Shown piece after piece: positions 9,296 through 20,696 of a stretch of 64,000 nucleotides of DNA. Numbering within the stretch: position 1 is the stretch's first letter; each line of letters starts with the position of its first letter. The notes beneath the pieces were generated by a model that made no database searches, was not told the DNA's origin, and saw only the letters and a program-made list of their open reading frames with translations. The DNA comes from Melampsora larici-populina 98AG31 (lineage: Eukaryota; Basidiomycota; Pucciniomycetes; Pucciniales; Melampsoraceae). The stretch is taken from positions 219,497-283,496 of the forward strand of contig NW_006768807.1 of NCBI RefSeq assembly GCF_000204055.1. The letters are read 5' to 3'. The position numbers and the translations under genes were made by a program.

Positions 9296-12191
9296 TTACC
9301 AAAGGTGCTCCAGGCCATTGTCACTGATATGAGCTTGCAAACCAACTATAATCTTGCCTCTCAAATCACAATACTTTTTTATACTAACAGCTTCGAGTAA
9401 TAGCTCATCTTCAATGCTATCCCAACATCCAATTATCTCAGCTCGTTTTTTATTGATTTTGGTCCGGGGGTGTGTGCCCGTGCTGTCATGATAGTTCAAA
9501 AGATTTTTCAATTTTACAAGGGCTTCAAGTTTCAGACCAGCATGAGTACTGAGTAATATCTCACCCAGACCTAAACCTTTAGCTGATTCTGGAATGTAAG
9601 CCTTTAAATAGTCTGGGATCTTCACCTTCAAACGGTCAGCATGGTAGGCTAGGTTTTTGATACGTTCTTCCACAAGTTTTCCTGTTCTTGAACCTGGCTT
9701 GGTAAGATATGACCTGGTGTATTCTGAGATCCATTCAGAACCTAAGTTGACATATGTTTTACCACTAAACCCAGTAACTTTTCCATTCATGGCTTCTATC
9801 AGTTCACCTGCCTTGTATTGAATATCATCCTTGTCAGATTCATCCTTCAGCCCATTCTCATGTGATAAGAGAAGAGATTGATCAAAGGTGATAAGTATAG
9901 GAAGATCAATCCCTTCCTGGACTGCACCACTATCAAAAACCTTGCGTAAGAAATCCGAAATATAGTGTGACATTAGGTCAAGGGTAATAACCCGCTTGTC
10001 CATGATATGACCAAAGATTCCAACAACCTTTTTGATTAATTTTGGATCACGTTTTTTCATTGAAGTCTCTCTATCAAGATATATATTCCAAAGATCAAGA
10101 TTTGAGTCTCTAAATGTTGGAAACTCTTCATCTGGTTTTAATGATTGAACATAAGTTTGAGCATATTTTGGTAAATCATTCTTTGTTTGATTCCATTTCC
10201 ATACAATCTGTTTTTCTTCAAATTGTGCTCTAAGTGATCTTAGCCTCCTTATGGCTTCACCACAATGTCCAAACTTTTCAATAAATCTTTCCCTTGGTGG
10301 ATTCCAAACATCAGAATCTTTTGGGTAACCTGAAGCAATCAAGTATTCAAACTCTAAATCACCCAATGTGATTGTCAGATGATGTGTTTTGTTTTGAAAT
10401 TTCAAGAAATACATCACAAATTCTTCTACAGTCAGTTTGATGAGATCTTCCCTTGTCAATATCACACTTGATTTTGATGGCTTATCATTACTTGAACCCA
10501 AAAAGTCTGCATCAAATGAGGATATTGCATTGTTTTTGTCCTTAGGACTGTTTTTTCCCTTCTTAGATTTATTATTTTTCTTCCCTTTTTTAGTCTTTGA
10601 TAACTTAATTCTTTGTTGAAAATTGTTTCTATTCATCTCATTCATTTCTTTTGTGTTGTATGATGTCAGTTCATCCATCTCTACTTCTGATCCACTGTCA
10701 TTTACTTTGTGTTTTGTAGGGCTTTTCTCTTCAGTTGGATCTATTTCACTGTTGTTAAGGTTTCCCTTCATATCTTTGGAAATCCTTTGATCATCATCAC
10801 TGTCCAATGAATCAACCCCTATAAAATCTGACTTTCTGTTGTGGAATTCTTCTGCTTCTTGAGGAGGAGTCTGAGATGTATTTTCTGTTATCTTTGGGAC
10901 CTCTTTTTGTTGATTTGAATCCAAAGATTCATTCAAATCCTCCAAAGCTTTAAAGGAGTTTATATCATCATGCACCTTGTCATATGATTGAATTTCCTGT
11001 GAATTTTCATTGCCTAGGATCTTCTTTCCTTGTGAATCTGACTTAGCTTTAATTGCAGTCATTCCTTGGTAGATAAATTGGTTCTTCATCTTTAGGGCTA
11101 TAGCATCAATACTTGCTTTTGGGTTTTTGACTGAGTCTACAGGCTGTGCATTAAGCTTTCTAATGGTATCTAAATCACAAGGCCTTGATTTTTCCTGATA
11201 CTCATCAACTTTTTTTGAGAACAATTCAGGATCTGCTGTATGGCCTTGGACATTGCTGATCTTTGTTCTTGAAAATTTATTTGCTGATATTTGTATAGGG
11301 TGGGGTATCTTGTGGTCTTTCTGATCATTGTCAATCCTTATGAACTTCCTTTCTATCAAAGCACTTTTGGAATTTGGCTCCTTATTTGACTCTGACCCAC
11401 TAGGTATCTTTGACTCCATCTGCACTTTTGGAACTTCTTGGATCTTGGGGGAAGCCGGCTTTGAAGGCACACTTGCTTCAATTGGATCCTTCACCGTTGA
11501 AGTCTCTGTTACAACAAAATTGATTGTCAAAAAAGCATTTTTTTGCGTGGGAATTTCTAGCCTTAAATCTTACTATCATGAACTTTTGTGCCACTCTTGG
11601 GGACCCCTGTTGAGGCTTTAGGCAAAGCATGGGCATCATTGGCTGGCTTGTTTTTTTCAGTCATTTTCACAACGTCTTTGAGCAATGGGTCTGCTGTTGC
11701 TTCCTCCTGTTCAGATGATGCATATGTCTGTAAATGACTTGTATTATCCATTGAAATCCCTTCACTGAGATCTGGTGGTCCAACTTTCCTCCTGGGACTA
11801 TATATGAAATTGAGACTTCAGTATCAATTTGTAATTGTTCTATGGACCAGCATTTGATTTTGATTACATACCTTTCTATCTCATGCTGAAGGTGTTCTGT
11901 CCTCTGGATCCCATCCACCTGCTTCTTGTTTGGATGCTCCATTTGATATTGAAAAAAGGAGAATTTTGAAGTTTTTTGGCCCCCTTTCTGAAGCTTGGAC
12001 CTGATGATAGGTTCAGGGGCCGACATAAATGCACCATCCAAGATTCCAGGACTTGACCATAAACTATAATATCTTGGCAATGATTTCCTGCTTTCCAAAG
12101 ATGGCTTGGTATAAGAGATTGAGGCACATTCTAGTTTAGTAGCAGATAACAGAGAATAAACAAAGTAAAAAAGAAGATTCATTTTGAACAT
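9296..12191 (-). CDS. Secreted-protein family, copy B (917 aa, 3 exons)
   Basis: The exons are 11872-12191, 11574-11797 and 9296-11505 (minus), in phases 2 and 1, the same as copies A and C. The start at 12191 (MFKMNLLFYF) gives a clean signal peptide NLLFYFVYSLLSA; an in-frame Met at 12182 is equally possible. Motif 1 is YYSLWSSPGILDGAF (about 41-55), followed by FSFFQYQM. Exon 2 contains HTSHLQTYASSEQEE-like sequence shared with copy C. The middle has FKALEDLNESLD and KKGKKNNKSKKGKNS. The C-terminal domain carries QIVWKWNQTKN, KPDEEFPTF, DKRVITLDLMSHY, IEAMNGKV, VEERIKNLAYHADRL and KGLGLGEILLSTHAGL. Copies B and C are closer to each other than to A. Reaction or partner is unknown. Confidence 0.85.
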
Positions 12192-12495
12192 AAGTTGATT
12201 ACCAAATAAAATCCTAAAGCAATATTTATCTGGATAAAGTAAAAGAAAATGTATTTTTGACAATTTTTGGGATTTCCAAAAGCTTGGGAAATCCTGACTT
12301 GGAAAGACTAGAAAGATCTCCTAAATAAAAGACAAAATGTTCATCAGACATCAAAGATGAAGTTTGAGATAATGTTTTGGAATCCGTAAGCCATTGAAGA
12401 ACAGACATGTGTCAAGTTCAAGGAAAAAAAGCTTGAGTACATCCTGTCATAGATTTGGTTTTGGTTGAAATTCTGACCCATATTGATACAGCACC

Positions 12496-12553
12496 TCAGA
12501 GCTTGGAGGGAAAGTGAAACAGATCTACAATTGGCTTTGTGGTGTGCAAAAAC
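12496..12553 (-). promoter_or_regulatory. Promoter block shared by copies B and C
   Basis: The segment GGAGGGAAAGTGAAACAGAT and its right flank (AATT, then GTGTGCAAAAA) match 19092-19150 upstream of copy C. Both blocks lie about 305-360 bp upstream of their start codons. Surrounding sequence is diverged, so this is either a selected regulatory block or the better-preserved part of the duplicated promoter. Confidence 0.45.
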
Positions 12554-13256
12554 TTGTCTTACAATTTCATAATTCAGCTTCAAATCAGATAAAGTGAAGT
12601 CTACTGGTGAACACAAATGGAGGACTTGATACATGGCCATTCTATCTCTGCTTTGCGGGCAAGTGCTAGGATTACAAGCTTCTATTTCAGATATGTCTAG
12701 TATACAATATAAACTGAACATTTCTCCATTCTCAGCCTTATGCTATCCTAACTTAGGATGTCCTAAGTTGAGAATACTGTGGGGGAGGTCTTGAGCCTAG
12801 AAATGTACCAGGGTGACCCCAGGGCCTATGTCTGAGGCCCTGTGTTGTCTACCTCCCGGTCCATTCTGGGCTCCAGACTATGTAAAGTGCCTGGAAATGG
12901 GTACCAGAGAGTATAATCCTAGCCTACCTCACCTTGGGGTATTGGAGAGCCCCAAACTCACTAATACCTATCCTCTCAGGTATCACAAGGTTTCTGTATG
13001 GCTGAAAGCCTACACTGAAAGCCTACAGATACCCCCTGTATTCTATTGGTTATTTTGGTTATTTGATTATGTGTTGTTATGAAATGTTGTTATGTTGCTT
13101 TGCATATTTGATTTCTGTTGCTCTAGCTGCTATTTGTAATGATTGCTCAACCACATTTCATATTGTCATAAGTGTCTCAAGATTGTTTCTTCTAACTCTC
13201 TCTTCTGTTATACATTTCTTTATAAAGACCTGTGGGTTTCTGCACCTAGATACAAA

Positions 13257-13489
13257 CATCATCTGTTGTTCTATCTACCTCATCTATAAGCTTTAGATTG
13301 ACATCTTATAAACTCATGCATTACTCACAGGTAAAGTGTCTTTTTGTTTTTGTCTTTTTGTCTTTTCTCATTTTCTTTCATTTAATACTTATATTTTGTA
13401 TGAAAGAAATGAACATTATCTGTTTTTGTATCTACCTCATCTATAAGCTTTAAATTGACATCTTATAAACTTGTGCATTACTCACAGGT
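13257..13489. repeat. Direct repeat pair 1 (about 75 bp, 157-bp period)
   Basis: The segment at 13257-13332 recurs at 13415-13489 with few changes. The shared text includes CTACCTCATCTATAAGCTTT, ATTGACATCTTATAAACT and GCATTACTCACAGGT. Each copy ends in ACTCACAGGT. Confidence 0.8.
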
Positions 13490-14381
13490 TATGAGCCCAG
13501 GATAGTTCTTCCTCACTGTGGGAACCTCATTTACGGGTATTCAGTTTGACAGAGACACTTAAGCCTTTTGACTTGAAGTCTAATTATGCACGTGTTTGTC
13601 AAGTCTCCCTAATCCAAACTTGCTCTGTTATCTTCTTTTGGGCTATCTTTGATTTCCATTCTTCACAATGATAATCTATTCTCCTCTATTTCCTCTGAAT
13701 CAAACTTTCTTAGGTATCTTTCATATGCTTTTGACTTCCAGTGACCTCTGCTTATTATTTGATTCAGCGCTACTCCTTCATTCCATAGGAAGGACACTCC
13801 ACCCACTCAAAAAGGATGTCTGGTAAGTCTATCAAAGCCGTCCTTCTTCCACAGTTTCCTGAGTATTGACATCAATCTATCTTTTGCAAGCCTGGTGCCT
13901 CCTTTTCCATCTTTCTGGTCAAAAGTGAATAGAAAATTTTCTGAGCAGGATCCATTTTGTATGTCTTCCATACTAGTATCTCTACCGCTGCAACTGGGCA
14001 TAGGATTGATTTATGTCTTTGAGTTCACCTAGGCATGCCATGCCCCAGAAGGCTACAAGCGTGATTTTCACTGAAATTTTGGCCACTCCGATGTTTCATG
14101 GTACGTTTCTTAGTAAGCTTGCTAAGTGTATGAGGTGAACTGTGTTGGTTTTTACGACGGCAAATAGTGTTGCATGATATTTCTTTACTTAGCGTGTGAT
14201 TTTTCTGTTTTCTGATTCTGATGATCTGTTGTGGTGTGTGATCTTATTTGTTATGTTTCTACTATTTGATTTGTCGTCATGCCTGCTCTTTTCTTGTCTA
14301 GTGTTGTTAACTCTTTACTGCGTACATGTGATAGTTTTTCTCTTCATAAGCCGCCTATGAGTCAAAGGGTTTGATCCTCAT

Positions 14382-14655
14382 TGATTCAAACCCTTTCTTC
14401 ACCTTCACTCATCTACAATATCCTTACTTACAACGTAATTGCATTATCGTGAATGACTCATAGGTAAGCTCATTTCAGTCTAATAGTGTTTTCCTCTCTC
14501 TTATCTCTCATTTATTTACTGTTTGTGTGTATGTGTTTGTGCTCTGCGTGTTTTTCTGAGAAATAAATGTTATGATTGATTCAAACCCTTTCTTCACCTT
14601 CACTCATCTGCAATATCCTTACTTACGACATAATTGCATTATTGTGAATGACTCA
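14382..14655. repeat. Direct repeat pair 2 (about 79 bp, 195-bp period)
   Basis: The segment at 14382-14460 recurs at 14577-14655. The shared text includes TGATTCAAACCCTTTCTTCA, CAATATCCTTACTTAC and TGAATGACTCATA. The first copy continues to AGGTAAGC; the second does not. The ACTCAYAGGT end resembles that of repeat pair 1. Confidence 0.8.
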
Positions 14656-15872
14656 TAAACTGGTCATTTCTGAGTTGTGCCTTTTTGTCTTGAGTCTAAC
14701 ACCTTTGTGGCTTTCAGTGCACAGCTGATTTCTCGTGGGCCTCCGTCTGGAAATTGTAGATGGTGGAAGGGGTGCCACGCTCTCAATCCTGAGAGGTAAG
14801 CTTCTATGGTTGTTGGTTAAAGAGGAGTTTGAGATATTGCTGGAATGTCCAGATTTGGTGGAAGCTTGCAGATCTGAGCATGTGAAGAGGGGGAAAGGCG
14901 GCAAACCTACCCCTACAAAATCCCCTTCCAAGTCATCCACATCAAATCCTCACACCTCAAACCTTCACATCCACACCACCCTCATTTTAGTGATTTTCTT
15001 CCAAACTTCACCCACATCTACAGGTGGATTCCAGGGTCCACTTTTTGCCCTGATGGCTTTCATTCTTGAACCATTCCTCAGCTTCTATATTTGGATATAC
15101 TTCATGATTTCAATCTGTTCATTTGTTTGCTGAATGTGCCTCACAGTGACACTCTGACAGGTAAGCGCCAGAAATAAAGACTCCATAAACTATCATGAGA
15201 CTCAATTTATATTGAAAACAGAACAGGCACATAGAGATAAAAGAAAACAAGAAGAACACCTGCATAAGAATGATGAAATTGAAGAGACTTTTGACTCATA
15301 AATGATATAAACTTGACAAGCCCATCAAATATTAGCTTAGAGGCAGTTTCTTAGCACAAACAACAACAATCAATATGTGGAGAAAAACAGCACAATTGGT
15401 GTAAAACCATGGTAATCCAAGATTATCTTGAACATCAACATCTCATATCAATACCACCATTCACATATTTGATAACATAATCTCTAACATACATCACTAT
15501 GACACCACAAAATCAAAACTAACCAACACAGAATTCCACACAGTGCCTGTGTGGACTGCCCCAGATTTTGGGAGATCCAACAATTACAAAGGCTTGCCTT
15601 TGTACACGTGAGGGCCCTCAACTTCCAGGGAACCCTCAAGGCTCCATAGACACAGTGCTATCAATCCATTTGATACCAAAAACCCATCAATATTTTCCCA
15701 AACAACAGCAGTCAAAACAGACAAATGTGGTGTAGTTGGGACATAGTTGTATGTTATTCACATCAAAAAGATGAATTCATGCTGATTTTTGTGATAAAAA
15801 AGAAAAGAAAATTGAGATAACCATAGCATTCTAAAATATCAACTAGCAAGGATGTATCAATCTTCTGTAACA

Positions 15873-18789
15873 TTACAAAAAACCCTGCATATTACAGCGG
15901 GCAATATAAGCATTCAAATTACGGATAACAACATCTTTTAAATCACAGTATCTTTTTATATCATCAGCCTCAGAGGCAAAATCTTTGCGGATGCTCTCCC
16001 AATCTCCAATGCACTTGGTCTGTTTTCTGTTCAGGGGTTTTGTGCGTGTCTTTGGGTCTTTAAATTCATCCCACTTCAAAATAGCTTTCAATTTGACCAG
16101 TGATTCAAGATCAAGACCAGCATGAGTGCTAAGTAATATGTCACCCAGACTTAAACCTTTACCTTTGATTGATGGTGGAATATAAGCATCCAGAGCCTTT
16201 GGAACTGGTACCTTCAAGTGGTCAGCACGGTTTGCAAGGGCTTTGATACGTTCTTCCACAAGTTTTGCAATCCTTGAACCAGGCTTTGTTATATATGCCC
16301 TGGTACATTCCTGCAACCATGAACAATCTGACTTGAAATATTCTTCACCATCATAACCTGAAACTCTGCCATTCATAGCCTCTATCAATTCAACTGCATG
16401 GTATTGAATATCTTCCTTGTCTGTGTCATCCAACCATCCATCTTCATGGGATAAGCAAAGAGATTGGTCAAATGTGATAATTATAGGCAAATCAATCCCC
16501 TCCCTGATTGCACCACTGTCAATAATTGATTCAACAAGATCTGAACTATGATGAGACATCAGATTCAGTGTAACAATCCGCTTCTCCATCATCTCACCCA
16601 AAATTCCAAAAACCGTCTGAATCATATTTTCATCATGTTCCAGAACATAGTTCTTTCTATCAGAATAAGCTTGCCAATCATGGAGGGTTGCATCCCTGAA
16701 GGTTACAAACTCTTCATCAGGTTTAAGTGATTCTACAAAATTTTGAGCATACTTGGGTAGTGTATGCTTTTGATTCTTCCATTTCCAAACCATATATTTT
16801 TCCTTGAATTGTTCATCAAGACAAGCTACCCTCCTTATTCCTTCACGCCAAGGTTCAAAGTTGTTAGTAAAGTCTATACTTAGCTTATCCCAAACCCCAG
16901 ATTCTGTGTATTTGAGTGACATCAGGTATTCAAATTCCATATCACCTAATATAATTGGCAAGTATGGAGTATTATTGCGTGATTTAAGGAAATGTCTTAG
17001 GAATTGGCTTTGGTCCACTTTGAAAAGCTCTTCCCTTGACATTTCAGATTGTTTTTTTGATGGTTTATGATCAGTGGAATCCAAGAATTCTGAATCAAAA
17101 AATGGTATGGAAGTGTGTTTTTGTATAGAAGTATTTTTCCCTTTCTTAGATTTGTGGCTTTTCTTCCCTTTTTTATTCTTTGCAGTCTTACTCCTTCTTT
17201 GACTAGCTTTTCCACTTTCACTCATTTCTTGTAGGTCATCTTGTTCAACTTCATCCACATCTGGTTCATCTTCCCCCTCATCTCCTTCTTGTTGTGCAGA
17301 GCTGACTTCAGCATTTGGATCTTCCTCAACATGATTTGCATTCTCTGTATCATTTCCCAAAGCTGTGTTGCCATTACTATGTGCTGTATCAACCACTGCA
17401 TAGTCTGCCTTTTGTTTAATGAGTTTTTCTGTGTCTTCATTGTCTGGTTTATTTTCTGATGTATTTTTGATCTCTTGCTTTTGATCTGTCATTGGTGGGT
17501 TTGCCTTGAGGTCTTTGTCATCCAAAGCTTCATTGAAATCTTCCAAAGCTTTGAAGAAGTTCTTGTCATCAAGGACCTTATCATTCACTTTTTCTTCCTG
17601 AAACTTTGCTTTATAGGGGATCATGTTCATACCTTTTTTATATGACATACCTTTGTTTTTAGTCAGTTTCTCAGTGGATCTGTGGTATGCTTTCAGGGGT
17701 GACACTTCCAACCTCATTTTTCCTTGTTTAAATGAGTTGAGATTCTGTGAATGAATCTTTGTTGTAGTATTCATATCCCTACTACTTGATCCTCCAGAGA
17801 ATTTGGGAGCTTTTGAATACACTTTACGGTCTCCTATATGGCCGCTTATCATCATGTTATTTTTGTTTGGAACCTCTTGTGCTGATATCCCTGAGAGTTG
17901 GTGTACCTTTTGATTCTTATTCTCATTGTCTCTGGGAATATTTACTTTTGAGGCTTTTGATTCTGTCTGAACATTCAAAATTGATGGAATATTTGGGGAA
18001 CCCATATTGGATGGCACATCTTCTTCTGGATCACTTTTTGTCATAATATTACCTATTCCAACAAGAGATTCTGGTTAGATTGATTATACTCTCTTGAGAC
18101 ATTGATTCTTTGGACATTCATCTCACCATCAACTTTTTTTGAACTGCTAGAGGTCCTTCTTGGGCTTGCAGGATGAGCTTGTGCATGATGGTTTTTTAGA
18201 TAATCTCCAGGTGGCTTTATCTTCACAATATCTTTGAACAGTAGGCCAGTTGCTTCTTGTTGCTGGTCAGATGATGACAATAGTTGTGGATGACTAGTAT
18301 GACCCATCAATGCTTTTTCATTGATAGATGTTGGGCCAGCTTTCTCCCCAAGACTAACCATGGGTGTTGATTCTCAGTTACAAGAATTGAGTTATCAATG
18401 AACCAGACATGATTTTTGATCACTTACTTGTCTATATCATGTGGAAGGCTTCTTTGGCTCTTTAACTCTTGAGGAGCTGTGTGATATGTTTCTGGCTTTG
18501 CTATCTGTGGACCATTGTGATAAAGGGAGAAATACTTTACTTCTTTGGCTTCCTGAAGATTAGAACTTGTAGCAACTCCTGGGGTTGATGTGAATAATCC
18601 ATCCATGATTCCAGGACTTGTCCATAGATTGTAGTCCCCTGATCTCAATGCCTCAAACTTCAAAGGGGTTTTTGTGACAGGTTTAAGATTTCCATGAATT
18701 TGACTGGCTGATGATATCAAATAAACCAAGACAAACATCTGATTGATATTGAAAATACCATAATTAAATCTTGAGGTGATCTTCTTCAT
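15873..18789 (-). CDS. Secreted-protein family, copy C (922 aa, 3 exons)
   Basis: The exons are 18428-18789, 18127-18353 and 15873-18052 (minus), in phases 2 and 1. Exons 1 and 2 have exactly the same lengths as in copy A (362 and 227 nt). The signal peptide core is MFVLVYLISSA. Motif 1 is YNLWTSPGIMDGLF (about 53-66), followed by FSLYHNGP, a diverged form of motif 2. The acidic middle includes FKALEDFNEALD and is followed by KKGKKSHKSKKGKNTS. The C-terminal domain contains YMVWKWKNQKH, KPDEEFVTF, EKRIVTLNLMSHH, LPIIITFDQSLCLS, IEAMNGRV, VEERIKALANRADHL and GLSLGDILLSTHAGL. No enzyme signature is recognised. An AATG-type upstream block shared with copy B lies at 19092-19150. Confidence 0.85.
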
Positions 18790-20387
18790 GAGAATATGAT
18801 GAGAGGAAGCCTTTTCAAAACTTGTCTATGATTTTGATATGTCTGGGCAAAGCTTGACTTATAAAAGAACAACCGGGAAGTATATAACACCAGGAAGATC
18901 ATCAATCAAACACCGCAGCATGTAATTACAAATCTTGATTCACAGTTTTGAAACCAGTCAGGCAACTCACAGTCAACTCATTTGAAGGTTTGTGACAGTC
19001 AATATAACCAGTCATACATTTGATGGTCAATTGAAATGCAGTTACATATTGATACAAAACATCAACTGAGTGAGATGGCTATGTTTTCAGGCCTAGAAAC
19101 TGGAGAGCAAGTAAAACAGATCTGTCAATTCTTTAAGGCATGCACAAAAATGAATCAAAGCAGAGCATAAATTCAGATCTGATGATGTAACATCTATCAG
19201 GAAGAAATCAGCACATTTCTTGTTTTGTACTCTAATTTGGGATATAGGCAAACTCCTATAGGAAATATCGTATGAGTATGATGATCAATGAGAACAGCAG
19301 AATGACATAATTCAAGTGGTTGAGATACTTTGATGTAGAGTGAGGATTTGGAGAGCCATAACTAGGTGATAGTCAGAGAGATGGATCTGCCAAGGAGTGC
19401 TTTGGCTGAACTGTGGTTCAAAGCCTATCAGCAAGTTGGATGAATATATAGTTTTTGAGGTGAACAAACACCAGATGCACAGAAGCACAAATTCTTGGTT
19501 AGGTCTGATGAATATGTGAGGCTTCAATCTCTTAACAAGAAGTGATATGATTTGAGGGACTCTTGGGGCAAGGCTTTGGCTTATATTTTCCTTGATGCAG
19601 GCTCTTCAGGTACCCCAGTCAGAATCACACTAGGGCAACCTGATATGCCATAGCTTGGGCAATCACATACTTTTTTGAGTTCTTCTCTTAATGTATGTGG
19701 ATTACAACTTTTGATATGTCATAAGCCTGAGTGATAAGATTTGAAAATACCAAAAATGTAACAGGAAGCTTATTTCGAGGGCCTTGAAGTGAAAGTCATG
19801 TTCAAAAGTCTTCCTGGAACTGCCCCTTTTGGTGGTAGCTAACATCAATAGGTTTGAATGGATTTTTGGTGATTCTTACTTGACACCCATGCGGCAAGAT
19901 CCTGGGAAATGGTGCAGGCAATACCTCAATGCACACTTTTGGAAACAACTTAGAATCACCGAGTCATTAATAAATTATTATCAAATTGTAAGTTTGGGAC
20001 TTTGTTTTGGTTCATAATCGTAACTCACCGTCCCTGTCGACGGCAAAGGAAGAAGATTTGTCCCGACTCCGGCAGGGACTTGATCAAATCCTGGGCACTG
20101 TACTTTGAAAGCACAGTCTCGACTTTTCAGCCAAAAAAAGGTTCAATAACTTGCAACGGTGTGATACATACATGGTTGGAGACCCCAGATTTCCATCTCA
20201 AAAGCTTTAGTAAGCACAACTCGTATTTGAGCACGCAGTTCAAATGACAATCCAAAGCAAAAAAACCAAACAATCACCGAATTCGATTTTGACATGGTTC
20301 TTTGATATTTGGTAGAAATCCCAATCTTAACAAGGTCCCACGCTGTCTATCGGCTTTGTCAACTTCAGGAGAAATCACGAAATCAAG
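18790..20387. other. Intergenic between copy C and element 1
   Basis: The promoter of copy C lies here, including the block at 19092-19150 shared with copy B. Weak coding-like plus-strand pieces occur at 19829-19990 (DPGKWCRQYLNAHFW, followed by GTAAGT) and near 20016-20108 (EEDLSRLRQGLDQ). They might be exons of an unidentified gene or of an old element; no model could be closed. Confidence 0.35.
19092..19150 (-). promoter_or_regulatory. Promoter block of copy C shared with copy B
   Basis: CTGGAGAGCAAGTAAAACAG followed by ATCTGTCAATT and GCATGCACAAAAA matches 12496-12553. It lies about 303-361 bp upstream of the copy C start codon, the same distance as in copy B. Confidence 0.45.
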
Positions 20388-20392
20388 ATTAC

Positions 20393-20676
20393 TGTAAGGG
20401 CTCAGGTCCAGGGTCATGTTAAGCATAGCTTAACTTAGTTGGCACGTTGGATTTAGGTAAGAGTGATAAAACTACGTTAATAATTCGATAAGGAAACAAT
20501 AACTAATTCTTCTACAACATTCTTATATACACAATATTGTAACTTCTATTCTAACATTTTCATCTCCATCACAACATAATTCAAATCCGTATTACACAAT
20601 TCTTTTCTACTTATTTGAATTCGATATTTCTCTATCTCTTTACATAATATTCTTTTACATATTTCAAATCATTACA
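20393..20676 (-). repeat. 3' LTR of element 1
   Basis: This 284-bp LTR is uninterrupted and serves as the reference for the right LTR. On the minus strand it contains TATATAAG about 40 bp before ATCGAATTAT, the proposed transcript start and self-primer. Confidence 0.9.
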
Positions 20677-20696
20677 ATAATAATCACCGTCTACCC

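Larger units (their letters stand above)
12722..15872. other. Long gene-poor interval with tandem duplicated segments
   Basis: No gene is supported in this 3.1-kb stretch. It starts with a hairpin, CTTAGGATGTCCTAAG, near 12742-12757. It contains two pairs of direct repeats (13257-13489 and 14382-14655) and several AGGTAAG donor-like sites (13328, 14463, 14796, 15160). A perfect ACAAAGGC-TT-GCCTTTGT hairpin lies near 15586-15605. The plus ORF at 14735-15133 has no recognisable domain. The interval may be a decayed retroelement or a non-coding transcript, but neither can be shown. Confidence 0.45.

Noticed and set aside
12344..12721. Minus ORF of 125 codons upstream of copy B
   Set aside because: It lies in the promoter block shared with copy C, where the corresponding frame is not open.
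19829..20247. Coding-like pieces (DPGKWCRQYLNAHFW; EEDLSRLRQGLDQ)
   Set aside because: They could not be joined into one model with acceptable splice sites; left as a note in the intergenic entry.
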